Shown in pieces: positions 37,181-45,174 of a stretch of DNA of 64,000 bases. The position numbers and the translations under genes are program-made. The notes beneath the pieces were generated by a model, which did not search any database, was not told the DNA's origin, and worked only from the letters and a program-made list of their open reading frames with translations. The first letter of the stretch is position 1; every line of letters begins with the position of its first letter. The DNA lies in the NCBI RefSeq assembly GCF_000685315.1, contig NZ_ARYM01000004.1:1-64000 (forward strand), in the 5' to 3' direction. This stretch comes from Hyphomonas polymorpha PS728 (GTDB taxonomy: Bacteria; Pseudomonadota; Alphaproteobacteria; Caulobacterales; Hyphomonadaceae).

Positions 37181-37413
37181 TCTGAAGCAGGCGCCAAGCC
37201 CTGCTTGCGCCCACAGACTTCCCTGCCCATCGGTCAGCCCGTCCCCAAGCTGCTCTCTCGCCCCAACGCGCCCTTGCCGTGGATCGTCATGGCCGCGCAC
37301 ACCGCCGCGCCCTGCCACGGCCACCACCTCGTTTCCACCCGCCCATTCCCTCCTCCCCTCCGCTCTACTCTCCACCCCCTCAGCAGCATTTGCTTTCCCG
37401 GCGTTTGATTTAG

Positions 37414-37451
37414 TTGACTAGGAAACTTTATTGATTTAATTTCCTAGTCAA
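37414..37451 (+). promoter_or_regulatory. Promoter and perfect 12-bp operator of the MarR-DUF1398 operon
   Basis: TTGACTAGGAAA (37414-37425) and TTTCCTAGTCAA (37440-37451) form a perfect 12-bp inverted repeat with a 14-base spacer. The left arm starts with TTGACT, a good -35, and 17 bases later TAATTT (37437-37442) fits a -10 at the edge of the right arm. A bound MarR dimer would cover both elements. The SD AAGAGGATG follows, 13 bases before the ATG at 37465. Confidence 0.8.
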
Positions 37452-37464
37452 TCAAGAGGATGCC

Positions 37465-37926
37465 ATGTCAGAGATCGCCCCTGTTCCCGCGCTGGATGCT
37501 CATCTCGGCTTCTGGCTGCGCATGGTGTCAAACGCTGTGTCGCAGAGCTTTGCCCGCGCGCTGGAGGGGGAAGGCGTGACGGTGGCCGAATGGGTTTTCT
37601 TGCGCACGCTTTATGGGGCAGAGCCCGCCCCGCCGAGCCGCGTGGCGGAAACCCTTGGCATGACAAGGGGCGCCATCACGAAGCTGGCCGACCGGCTGAT
37701 CGACAAGGGGCTCACCGCGCGCCGGGCAGACCCTGAAGATGGGCGGGCCCAGCTGCTGTCGCTCACTCCGCGGGCGCGCAGGCTGGTGCCCCGTCTGGCC
37801 GCGCTGGCTGATGCCAATGACGGGGCTTTCTTCGCCAGCCTCAAGCCTTCTGAGCGCGCGCAGCTTGAGCGCCTGCTGAAGCGGATCGTCGCCAGCCGGG
37901 GCATCACGGAAATTCCCGCCACCTGA
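37465..37926 (+). CDS. MarR-family transcriptional regulator
   Basis: 153 residues. The winged helix is clear: VTVAEWVFLRTLYGAEPAPPSRVAETLGMTRGAITKLADRLIDKG, wing RADPEDGRAQLLSLTPRARRL. The C-terminal dimer helix is RLLKRIVASRGITEIPAT. It probably binds the palindrome at 37414-37451 and represses its own operon, as in many MarR loci. The DUF1398 gene lies 34 bases downstream with an AGAAAGGA SD. No ligand can be predicted. Confidence 0.9.
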   Translation: MSEIAPVPALDAHLGFWLRMVSNAVSQSFARALEGEGVTVAEWVFLRTLYGAEPAPPSRVAETLGMTRGAITKLADRLIDKGLTARRADPEDGRAQLLSLTPRARRLVPRLAALADANDGAFFASLKPSERAQLERLLKRIVASRGITEIPAT

Positions 37927-37960
37927 CCCCTGCCCCTGCAACAAAGAAAGGACCCGCGCC

Positions 37961-38362
37961 ATGGACGCGCAGAAGATCGCTATCGCCGAAACATGTCTGG
38001 CCGGCGCGCATGACGATACGCTGAGTTTTCCGCAGGCCGTCGGTATGCTGATGGAGGCAGGCTTTGAAGCCTATCTTGTCGATTACCGCGCCGGGACGCG
38101 CACGCACTATCTGCCGGGGGGCGAGACGCTCACCCTGCCCTGCCCCGGCGAGGAGGGACCGGTGGCGGAAGCCTTTGAGGCTGCCGGCGTCTCTGCCGCC
38201 ATCGCCTGGGCGCAGTCTGGCGCGCCCGATTACACCTATGCCGCCTTCAACCGGCAGGTCATGGCGGCGGGCTGCGCGGGCTACCTCGTGTCGTTCATCG
38301 GGCGCCGCGTGGTCTATTTCGGGCGCACCGGTGAGCTTCACGTCGAGCATTTTCCGGACTAG
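37961..38362 (+). CDS. DUF1398 family protein
   Basis: 133 residues: SFPQAVGMLMEAGFEAYLVDYRAGTRTHYLPGGE, then AAIAWAQSGAPDYTYAAFNRQVMAAGCAGYLVSFIGRRVVYFGRTGELHVEHFP. This matches the DUF1398/YbcV family, small soluble proteins of unknown role with a conserved F-R-V-YFGR-G--HVE ending. No signal or membrane segment. It is the effector gene of the MarR operon, so it is expected to respond to the same ligand. An array of T-rich repeats follows the stop. Confidence 0.88.
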   Translation: MDAQKIAIAETCLAGAHDDTLSFPQAVGMLMEAGFEAYLVDYRAGTRTHYLPGGETLTLPCPGEEGPVAEAFEAAGVSAAIAWAQSGAPDYTYAAFNRQVMAAGCAGYLVSFIGRRVVYFGRTGELHVEHFPD

Positions 38363-38385
38363 CCGGAAGCGGCGCTGAAACGAAA

Positions 38386-38466
38386 AAAACTCCAACGGCG
38401 TTGGAGTTTTCTGGTCTGCGGTTGGAGTTTTTGGGCGCCTCGTTGGAGTTTTTTTGGAGTTTTTTT
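38386..38466. terminator. Bidirectional terminator followed by repeated TTGGAG-T-run units
   Basis: AAAACTCCAAC (38386-38396) pairs perfectly over 11 bp with GTTGGAGTTTT (38400-38410) around a 3-base loop; on the minus strand the stem is followed by TTTTTTTCG, so it serves purA as well. Three further copies of TTGGAG followed by 5-8 T occur at about 38422, 38443 and 38454, ending at 38466. Each copy can pair with the single AACTCCAAC arm. The gap is convergent (DUF1398 and purA). Confidence 0.75.
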
Positions 38467-38507
38467 GTCCCTTATCCACGGGACAGGCGGCGCCTTATCC
38501 CCCGATC

Positions 38508-39800
38508 TTACGCCTCGAAGGGGTCGCGCATCAGGATCACGTCTTCGCGTTCCGGAGAGGTGGAGACGAGCGCGCAGGGCTTGCCGACGAGTTCTTCCAG
38601 GCGGCGCACATAGACCACCGCCTCGGGGGGCAGATCGGTCCAGCTGCGGGCGCTGCGGGTCGAGCCACTCCAGCCTTTGAGGGTCTCGTAGACCGGCTCC
38701 ACAGCGGCCTGATCGGTGAGGCCGGCGGGGAAGTAATCGATCGTCCTGCCGTTCAGCTTATAGGCCACGCAAACCTTGATTTCCTCAAATCCGTCAAGGA
38801 CATCGAGCTTCGTCAGGGCAAGGCCGTTGACGCCCGAAGTGGCGCAGGCCTGGCGCACCATGACCGAGTCAAACCAGCCGCAGCGGCGCGCGCGGCCGGT
38901 ATTGGTGCCGAATTCATGGCCAATCGTGCCGAGGCGCTTGCCGATGTCATTGTCCTGTTCGGTGGGGAACGGGCCGGCGCCGACGCGCGTGGTGTAGGCC
39001 TTGGCGAGGCCCAGCACATAGGAAACCGCCCCCGGCCCGACGCCTGACCCTGCCGAGGCATTGCCTGCCACGACATTGGAAGAGGTCACGAAGGGGTAGG
39101 TGCCATGGTCAACGTCCAGCATCACGCCCTGGGCGCCCTCAAACAGGATGCGGCTGCCGCGGCGGACTTTCTCGTCCAGCAGTTTCCAGACAGGCTGGGC
39201 ATAGGCGAGCACCTGCGGGGCAATCTCCAGAAGCGCGGCTTTGAGGGCGGCGCCATCAGGCTCAGGCAAGTCGAGCCCTGCGCGCAGCGGGCGGTGGTGG
39301 GCCAGCAGGCGCTCGATCTTCATGTCGAGCGCAGCGGGGTCGGCAAGGTCTGCCACGCGGATGGCGCGGCGGCCAACCCGGTCTTCATAGGCCGGGCCGA
39401 TGCCGCGCTTGGTGGTGCCGATCTGGGCGGCGCCGAGGGCGCCTTCGCGGGCCGCGTCGATATCCTTGTGCCAGGGCAGGATGAGGGAGGCGTTATCGGC
39501 CAGCACCAGGCTTTCCGGAGAGACTTCAATGCCTTGCGCGCGGATGCCGTCGATTTCGGTCAGCATGTGCCAGGGATCGACCACCACGCCATTGCCGATG
39601 ACCGACAGCTTGCCGCCCCGCACGAGGCCGGAGGGCAGCAGCGCCAGCTTGAAAGTCTTGCCGTCGATGACGAGCGTGTGGCCGGCATTGTGCCCGCCCT
39701 GAAAGCGGACCACGACATCGGCGCGGCTCGACAGCCAGTCGACGATCTTGCCTTTGCCTTCGTCGCCCCATTGAGCCCCGACGACCACTACTCCTGCCAT
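38508..39800 (-). CDS. purA: Adenylosuccinate synthetase
   Basis: 430 residues, GTP-dependent ligation of Asp to IMP in AMP synthesis. Motifs: [19 protein letters not shown] at the start with catalytic Asp and [49 protein letters not shown] and [11 protein letters not shown]. Length is standard. ATG 39800. The gene upstream on this strand is 87 bases away; the next gene downstream is convergent, so purA is probably alone and stops at the repeat terminator. Confidence 0.97.
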   Translation of the reverse strand: MAGVVVVGAQWGDEGKGKIVDWLSSRADVVVRFQGGHNAGHTLVIDGKTFKLALLPSGLVRGGKLSVIGNGVVVDPWHMLTEIDGIRAQGIEVSPESLVLADNASLILPWHKDIDAAREGALGAAQIGTTKRGIGPAYEDRVGRRAIRVADLADPAALDMKIERLLAHHRPLRAGLDLPEPDGAALKAALLEIAPQVLAYAQPVWKLLDEKVRRGSRILFEGAQGVMLDVDHGTYPFVTSSNVVAGNASAGSGVGPGAVSYVLGLAKAYTTRVGAGPFPTEQDNDIGKRLGTIGHEFGTNTGRARRCGWFDSVMVRQACATSGVNGLALTKLDVLDGFEEIKVCVAYKLNGRTIDYFPAGLTDQAAVEPVYETLKGWSGSTRSARSWTDLPPEAVVYVRRLEELVGKPCALVSTSPEREDVILMRDPFEA

Positions 39801-39887
39801 GAACCTGCTCCGTTGTTCAGCCGCGGCGACAAGGGCAGCATTCGGCAGGCAATTGCAAGGGGCCTTTTGCCACCCCTTGCGGCAGGC

Positions 39888-40481
39888 CTATTCGCCGAAA
39901 GCGTAGCGGACGCGGACACCAATATTATCAAGGCCCTGATTGCGGCCATTGCCCAGAATCTGGCCGTGGCTGAGATGTTCATACATCAGCTGCACGCCCC
40001 AGGGGCCGGCCAGATCCTTGTTGAGGGAAAGGCTCGTGCGGAAAAGATCGCGCGAGCCGAAGAAGACGGTCGATTCCGAGATCGGATCGTTGCGCGGATC
40101 GCCCTGCGGGTAGGGGAAGGTCAGCTCGCCATCATGGACGACATAGCCCACGCCCGGCTCCAGCGACCAGCCTTGCGCAAAATCCCAGTTCCAGTGGAGG
40201 CCAGCGCCGCCAAAGCTGGTATCCCCGGCCGTGTTCACGCTGCCCATGACATAGGGGCGCGGGCTCCAGATCAGGCGCAGGAACTCCGGCGAATGGAAGA
40301 CGATCTCGCCATTGATGTTGGGGCCGTCTTCCTTGTTGGCATTGTCGCAATTGGCGATGCAGACATTGTGCGCCGTCACGCCAGCGCGGACCTCATCAAC
40401 GATCTGGGCAGTGGCGACCATTGGCAGGGCCGCCAGGGCGGCGGTGAGCAGGGAAATGCGGCGCATCAGGATGCCTTTCAT
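39888..40481 (-). CDS. PagL-like lipid A 3-O-deacylase (acyloxyacyl hydrolase)
   Basis: 197 residues from ATG 40481, with a signal peptide MKGILMRRISLLTAALAALPMVATAQ (cleavage after ATA); ATG 40466 is an alternative. The remainder is an eight-strand-type outer-membrane barrel with alternating residues and C-terminal aromatic RVRYAFGE. The family's catalytic HxS is seen in QLMYEHLSHGQILGNGRN, near the C-terminus as in PagL. It would remove the 3-O acyl chain of lipid A in the outer membrane. The two Cys in VCIANCDNANKED may form a disulfide. Confidence 0.85.
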   Translation of the reverse strand: MKGILMRRISLLTAALAALPMVATAQIVDEVRAGVTAHNVCIANCDNANKEDGPNINGEIVFHSPEFLRLIWSPRPYVMGSVNTAGDTSFGGAGLHWNWDFAQGWSLEPGVGYVVHDGELTFPYPQGDPRNDPISESTVFFGSRDLFRTSLSLNKDLAGPWGVQLMYEHLSHGQILGNGRNQGLDNIGVRVRYAFGE

Positions 40482-40565
40482 GACAGTTTCGCCATAAGCC
40501 ATCGCGCCCATTCCCTGCCGGCGTCAAGTGTGGCCGGACAATCACGCCCGGCCACTGCCCTGCCC

Positions 40566-42161
40566 TCAGAAAGAGAGGACTTTGGCATACCGCACTTGCG
40601 GCAGACTGTTCAGCTTTTCCATGATCTCAGCCGGGGGCGTGGAATCGATGCCGATGAGGGCAATCGCCTCCCCGCCTGCTTCCTGGCGGCCAAGGTGGAA
40701 GGTGGCGATGTTGACCTTCGCTTCGCCCAGCATGAGGCCGAGGGCGCCGATGAAGCCCGGCTTGTCGATATTGTTGACGTAAAGCGTGACGGGCGAGAAA
40801 TCGCCCTCCAACGCCATGCCTTTCACCTCGACAATGCGCGGCTTGCCGGCGATCAGCGCGCCGGCGAGCGTGCGCCAGCCGCCTTCGGGCGAGTTCTTGG
40901 TGGCCTTGGTCTTCACCTTGATGCGGATCAGGCTGTCATAGACAGGGCTGGTCTCGGTCTTGGTTTCGGTGAGCTTGACGCCGCTCTCGGCCAGGATTGC
41001 CGGGGCGGAGACCATGTTCACATCGCCGCGCGAGGCGCGCAGGAGGCCAGCCAGCAGCGCCGCCGTGATCGGCTTGCGGTTCAGCTCGGAAACCTCGCCC
41101 TCATATTCGATGACGACTTCTTCATAGCCATAGTCAGAGATCTGGCCGGCAAAGCTGCCGAGTTTTTCCGCCAGCGCCGCAAAAGGCTTGAGGCGCGGGG
41201 CTTCCTCGGCGGTCACCGAGGGCATGTTGAGGGCGTTGGTGACGGCGCCGGTGAGGATATAGTCCGCCATCTGTTCGGCCACCTGGAGGGCGACGTTTTC
41301 CTGCGCTTCATTGGTGGAGGCCCCAAGATGGGGGGTGGCGACGAAATTCTTCTTGCCGAAGAGGATGTTTTCCTTGGCCGGCTCGACGGCGAACACGTCA
41401 AAAGCAGCGCCGGCCAGATGGCCCGATTCCAGCAGCTCGGCCACGGCTTCTTCGTCCACCAGGCCGCCGCGGGCACAGTTGACGAGGATCAGGCCTTTCT
41501 TGGTTTTCAGCAGGCTTTCGCGCGACAGGATGTTGCGGGTCTGATCCGTAAGCGGAACGTGCAGCGTGATCACATCGGCGCGCTTCAGCAGCTCGTCCAG
41601 TTCCACCTTCTCCACGCCGAGTTCGATGGCGCGCTCTGCAGTGAGGAAGGGATCATAGGCGACGACCTTCATTTTCAGGCCGATGGCGCGCTCGGCCACG
41701 CGGCTGCCGATATTGCCCGCCCCGATCAGGCCGAGTGTCTTGAAGGAGACTTCAACGCCCATATAGCCCGATTTCGGCCATTTGCCGGCCTGGGTGTCCG
41801 CGTTGGCAGCCGGGATCTGGCGGGCGGCGGCGAACATCATGGCGATGGCGTGTTCGGCGGTGGTGATGGCGTTGCCGAAGGGCGTGTTCATCACCACGAC
41901 GCCCTTGGCGGTGGCGGCCTTGATGTCGATATTGTCGACACCGATACCGGCGCGGCCGATGACTTTCAGCCGTGTGGCCGCTGCGATCACATCGGCGTCC
42001 GGCTTGCAGGCCGAGCGGACGGCAAGGCCATCATATTCCGGAATGATCTTGATCAGATCTTCCTTGGACAGACCAACCTTGATGTCGGTCTCGATGCCGC
42101 GCGCCTTGAAGATTTCGACGGCGGCGGGGGAGAGCGTATCTCCGATAAGGACTTTAGGCAT
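40566..42161 (-). CDS. serA: D-3-phosphoglycerate dehydrogenase
   Basis: 531 residues, the long form with ASB and ACT domains, catalysing the first step of serine synthesis. ATG 42161 (MPKVLIGDTLSPAAVEIF). Motifs: GRAGIGVDNIDIKAATAKGVVVMNTPFGN, NAD loop GLIGAGNIGSRVAERA, the catalytic Arg/Glu/His regions (ILVNCARGGLVDEEA, VATPHLGASTNEAQ). The ACT domain ends with INKPGFIGALG-like NIDKPGFIGALGLMLGEAKVNIATFHLGR, the serine feedback site. It overlaps the GNAT gene by 8 bases and is the third gene after serC. Confidence 0.96.
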   Translation of the reverse strand: MPKVLIGDTLSPAAVEIFKARGIETDIKVGLSKEDLIKIIPEYDGLAVRSACKPDADVIAAATRLKVIGRAGIGVDNIDIKAATAKGVVVMNTPFGNAITTAEHAIAMMFAAARQIPAANADTQAGKWPKSGYMGVEVSFKTLGLIGAGNIGSRVAERAIGLKMKVVAYDPFLTAERAIELGVEKVELDELLKRADVITLHVPLTDQTRNILSRESLLKTKKGLILVNCARGGLVDEEAVAELLESGHLAGAAFDVFAVEPAKENILFGKKNFVATPHLGASTNEAQENVALQVAEQMADYILTGAVTNALNMPSVTAEEAPRLKPFAALAEKLGSFAGQISDYGYEEVVIEYEGEVSELNRKPITAALLAGLLRASRGDVNMVSAPAILAESGVKLTETKTETSPVYDSLIRIKVKTKATKNSPEGGWRTLAGALIAGKPRIVEVKGMALEGDFSPVTLYVNNIDKPGFIGALGLMLGEAKVNIATFHLGRQEAGGEAIALIGIDSTPPAEIMEKLNSLPQVRYAKVLSF

Positions 42162-42693
42162 TTTGAGCTCCAGAGCGCCAGCGGGCGCGGGTGAGTTGGT
42201 ACACAAGACAATTATCGGGGCCGAAACGGCGCGGCCCGAGAAGTTCGAACCCCAGAGATTCGTAGAATCGGTGGGCGGAGAAATTATCCGCCATCGGATC
42301 GATCAGGATGTGCTGACAGAGTGGATTGGCAAAGCAGCGCTCGAAGGCAAGACGCATCATCTGCGTGCCATAGCCCTTCCCCAATTCGTCTGCCTCTCCG
42401 ATCCAAATGTCGATAGCCTGGGAATGTTCGGGACAATCTGTGCCCCAATAGTGGCTTTCCTCTTCGCGGCAGTCGATGGTCTGGACAAAGCCGATGGGGC
42501 GGCCATCGACCTCGGCAATCAGAAACTCACGCCAGGGCACATCGCGCCCAAGCTGGTTTCCCCAATCCCAATCGTTCCACTCATCATCCCCGCTTACGTC
42601 CCGCACATGTGGCTGCTCATCCCACTTCAGGATCAGCGACAGGTCGGGAGGGGTTGCGGGGCGAAGACGGATCATCGGCTGCAGTCCTGTCAT
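42154..42693 (-). CDS. GNAT acetyltransferase of the AAC(6')/acetyltransf-8 type
   Basis: 179 residues from ATG 42693 (ATG 42675 is an alternative, giving MIRLRPATPPDL). The fold is GNAT: LRPATPPDLSLILKWDEQPHV, GRPIGFVQTIDCREE, the acetyl-CoA loop ADELGKGYGTQMMRLAFE, then DPMADNFSAHRFYESLGFE. It resembles aminoglycoside 6'-N-acetyltransferases over its length, but housekeeping members of this group exist, and the operon (serC-GNAT-serA) suggests a metabolic substrate. Resistance is not claimed. Confidence 0.83.
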   Translation of the reverse strand: MTGLQPMIRLRPATPPDLSLILKWDEQPHVRDVSGDDEWNDWDWGNQLGRDVPWREFLIAEVDGRPIGFVQTIDCREEESHYWGTDCPEHSQAIDIWIGEADELGKGYGTQMMRLAFERCFANPLCQHILIDPMADNFSAHRFYESLGFELLGPRRFGPDNCLVYQLTRARWRSGAQNA

Positions 42694-42730
42694 GCCGGGG
42701 CGCCTGACAGCCGCCCCGGAACGCAAGATA

Positions 42731-43897
42731 TCAGAGTTTCGAGGCTTCTTCCTGGAAGGCCCAGTCGAGCCAGGGGAGAAGCTTCTTCACGTCCGAAGGC
42801 TCCACCGAGCCGCCAACCCAGATGCGCAGGCCCGGAGGGGCCTTGGCATAGCCGGCAGCATCAAAGCAGGCATTCTCCGTCTCAAGACGTTTCATCATCT
42901 TCTTGACGAAATCGCGCTGCCCGGCCTCATCCAGACCCGCAACGCGCGCGTCCTTGATGCGGAAGGTGACGCCGGTATTGGAGCGCACCGAAGCATCCTT
43001 GCAGAGGAACTCGACCCAATCGGATTTCTTTTCCCATTCGGTGAGGATCGCGAGGCTTTCGTCCGAGCGGGCTTTCAGCTTCTTCCAGCCGCCAAGACGC
43101 TCCACCCAGTCCAGCGCCTGAAGATAGTCTTCAACGCAGAGCATGGAGGGGGTGTTGATCGTAGCGCCCTGGAAGAGTTCCTCGTCGATCTTGCCGCCTT
43201 TGGTCATGCGGAAGAGTTTCGGCAGGGCGCGGTCCGGCGTGTAGCTTTCGAGGCGGCGCACAGCGTTGGGCGAGAGGATCAGCATGCCATGGGCCGCTTC
43301 CCCGCCAAGGCATTTCTGCCAGCTATAGGTGACCACATCGAGCTTTTCCCAGACGATGTCCTGGCTGAAGGCGGCCGAGGTGGCGTCGCAGATCACGACA
43401 CGGTCCGGGTTCGGCTTGATCCAGTCGACATCCTTCACGCGCACGCCAGACGTGGTGCCGTTCCAGGTGAAGATGATGTCAGCGTCGTCGCGGGCCTTGG
43501 CAAAGTCCGGCAACTGACCGAATTCGGCGACATGGGTGTTGCAATTGGCAAGCTTCAGCTGCTTGACGGCGTCGGTCACCCAGTCCTGCCCGAAGGCTTC
43601 CCAGGCGAACACGTCCACCGGCTTGGCGCCGAGCATGGACCACATGCACATCTCGACGGCGCCCGTATCGGAGGCCGGAACGATGGCGACGCGGTAGTCA
43701 TCCGGAATGCCGAGGATCAGCTTGGTGCGGTCGATCGCAGCTTTCAGCTTTTTCTTGGCGTCGCCAGAACGGTGCGACCGGCCGAGGGCGGCGGTGACGA
43801 GGTTCTGCAGCGAGAAACCGGGATATTTTGCGGTGGGGCCCGACGAAAAATGCGGGCAAGCGGGGCGTACAACCGGCTTGGCGGTGGTCACTGTCAT
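42731..43897 (-). CDS. serC: Phosphoserine aminotransferase
   Basis: 388 residues from ATG 43897 (MTVTTAKPVVRPACPHFSSGPTAKYPG). This is the alphaproteobacterial SerC branch: GRSHRSGDAKKKLKAAI, VPASDTGAVEMCMWSMLG, WNGTTSGVRV and the PLP lysine in VTYSWQKCLGGEAAHG. It converts 3-phosphohydroxypyruvate to phosphoserine and precedes serA in one operon with a GNAT gene between. A structured leader (43898-43950) covers its SD. The C-terminal GYAKAPPGLRIWVGGSV matches the family end. Confidence 0.95.
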   Translation of the reverse strand: MTVTTAKPVVRPACPHFSSGPTAKYPGFSLQNLVTAALGRSHRSGDAKKKLKAAIDRTKLILGIPDDYRVAIVPASDTGAVEMCMWSMLGAKPVDVFAWEAFGQDWVTDAVKQLKLANCNTHVAEFGQLPDFAKARDDADIIFTWNGTTSGVRVKDVDWIKPNPDRVVICDATSAAFSQDIVWEKLDVVTYSWQKCLGGEAAHGMLILSPNAVRRLESYTPDRALPKLFRMTKGGKIDEELFQGATINTPSMLCVEDYLQALDWVERLGGWKKLKARSDESLAILTEWEKKSDWVEFLCKDASVRSNTGVTFRIKDARVAGLDEAGQRDFVKKMMKRLETENACFDAAGYAKAPPGLRIWVGGSVEPSDVKKLLPWLDWAFQEEASKL

Positions 43898-43950
43898 CTG
43901 TTTTACTCCTATCCTCACAGATAGGCTGGGCGCCGTTGGGGGCGCCTGGC
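43898..43950 (-). promoter_or_regulatory. Structured serC leader, serC RNA motif candidate
   Basis: In the serC direction two hairpins precede the ATG: GGCGCC-CCCAAC-GGCGCC (43946-43929) and CCTATC-TGTGAG-GATAGG (43925-43908). The SD AGGAG overlaps the 3' arm of the second hairpin, so folding would hide it. The serC RNA motif is described upstream of serC-serA operons in Alphaproteobacteria with two tandem hairpins, which fits the context. The consensus could not be compared here. Confidence 0.55.
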
Positions 43951-44048
43951 CCGCCGCGTCTGTCGCATATTTCCGGGAGCGCTGCCAGTGGCATTTTTGT
44001 GAAGGATGGCAGAGGGACTGCTTAACCCTCTGGCGCGGGCCAGCTTCA

Positions 44049-44702
44049 TCAGGCCGCGAGATTGCCCGTCACCCCCAGCGCAATCAGCACCTGGCCGCCG
44101 AAATAAAGCCCCCAGACGGCAAGCGAGGCGGGGATGTTGGCCGGCCCGTCCTTCGGGTGGCGGAAGAGGAGAAAGGACAGGATAACATCTGAAGCGATGA
44201 ACATCAGCGCGCCCAGCGTGGCGAGCCAGTAGGCGCCCGGCAGCGCGAGGGCAGCAGCCCCCATCATCAGGATCACGGCCGTGTAGAGGAGTACCGGCAC
44301 GCGCATCTTCGGCTCTACCGAAGGCAACAGCCAGCGCGCGAAGAGGACCCCGCCGACCACCAGCGCCGCCTGCCCGGCCTTTACCGGCCAGGTCCAGCCG
44401 CCCTCCCCCAACTGCCAGAAGAGGGGCACATAGGCAGCATGGGCCAGGAAAAAGGCCGCCATGCCCGGCAGCAGCCAGCGTTCCGCCTTGCCGGCCAGGA
44501 AGGCGTCTCCCACCGCGCTGAGCGCCAGCGCCGCGACCAGCAGCACCGGGCCGCCCATCAGGAAGGCCCAGACTGCCAGCAAGGCCACCGAGCCGGTTTT
44601 CACCAGCAGGCCGGCCCGGCCTTTGTTCCGATAGCACCAGACCGCCCAATAGGCGGCGCCCAGAACCAGTGATGTAATGAATATCCCCGCCCCCGCCGTC
44701 AT
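44049..44702 (-). CDS. YhhN-family membrane protein (lysoplasmalogenase-like)
   Basis: 217 residues with about eight short hydrophobic helices. YhhN marks are VKTGSVALLAVWAFL, LALSAVGDAFLAG with the conserved Gly-Asp, FFLAHAAYVPLF and ASDVILSFLLF near the C-terminus. Human TMEM86 relatives hydrolyse lysoplasmalogen; in bacteria the activity has been shown for only a few members. It lies 5 bases after the DUF1232 gene on the same strand, so the two are co-transcribed. Confidence 0.88.
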   Translation of the reverse strand: MTAGAGIFITSLVLGAAYWAVWCYRNKGRAGLLVKTGSVALLAVWAFLMGGPVLLVAALALSAVGDAFLAGKAERWLLPGMAAFFLAHAAYVPLFWQLGEGGWTWPVKAGQAALVVGGVLFARWLLPSVEPKMRVPVLLYTAVILMMGAAALALPGAYWLATLGALMFIASDVILSFLLFRHPKDGPANIPASLAVWGLYFGGQVLIALGVTGNLAA

Positions 44703-44707
44703 GGCTG

Positions 44708-45109
44708 TCAGCCGGGGTCCTTGACCGGCTCGGGCAGAGCCAGGAGCTTGCGGGCCAGGGCCCGGTGGCGTTCCTTGACGTGCATGCCCACAACGCTGAG
44801 CGCGGTGGCCAGGACCGTGGCGTCATCGGTAAAGCCGAGGCCGACGACCACATCCGGCACCAGATCGGCCGGCATGACGAAATAGGCCGCCGCGCCGAAC
44901 AGAACAGCCTTGGCCTTCACCGGCGTCAGCGGATCCCGGGCGGCATAATAGGCTGCCGCCAGATCGTCGGCAAAAGGCAGCTTTCCCGCCAGCCGGGCCA
45001 GCTTGGGCACCAGGCCGCGCGCCAGGCGCTCATTGCGCTGAATTGTCTTGGGCAGGTAGATGTCTCCCTGCCCTTTGACCGTGTTTATGATTTCCGCTGC
45101 GTCAGACAT
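44708..45109 (-). CDS. YkvA/DUF1232 family protein
   Basis: 133 residues. The DUF1232 core is AAYYAARDPLTPVKAKAVLFGAAAYFVMPADLVPDVVVGLGFTDDATVL, with the invariant YFVMPADLVPD turn in a hydrophobic hairpin. N-terminal helices lack a signal. Function is unknown; a membrane-associated role is inferred from the hydrophobic hairpin. It starts at ATG 45109 and is divergent from the SDR at 45175 (65 bases). Confidence 0.88.
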   Translation of the reverse strand: MSDAAEIINTVKGQGDIYLPKTIQRNERLARGLVPKLARLAGKLPFADDLAAAYYAARDPLTPVKAKAVLFGAAAYFVMPADLVPDVVVGLGFTDDATVLATALSVVGMHVKERHRALARKLLALPEPVKDPG

Positions 45110-45174
45110 TGCGCTCTCCTAGGGGCATTATAATTGAAGTCCGCAGTTTTCGAAAACAGGGAGGGCAGTGGCCC

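Noticed and set aside
37181-37413. C-rich, G-poor stretch between the kinase and the MarR operator, considered as a small gene or RNA
   Set aside because: Open frames on either strand are Pro/Ser or Gly/Arg-rich without motif or SD; apart from a weak 7-bp hairpin after the kinase stop I see nothing in it.
39105-42194. A 1,029-codon open frame on the plus strand across purA, the deacylase and serA
   Set aside because: It is antisense to three well-supported genes and crosses their boundaries; GC-rich third positions keep the opposite frame open. The translation has no family motif.
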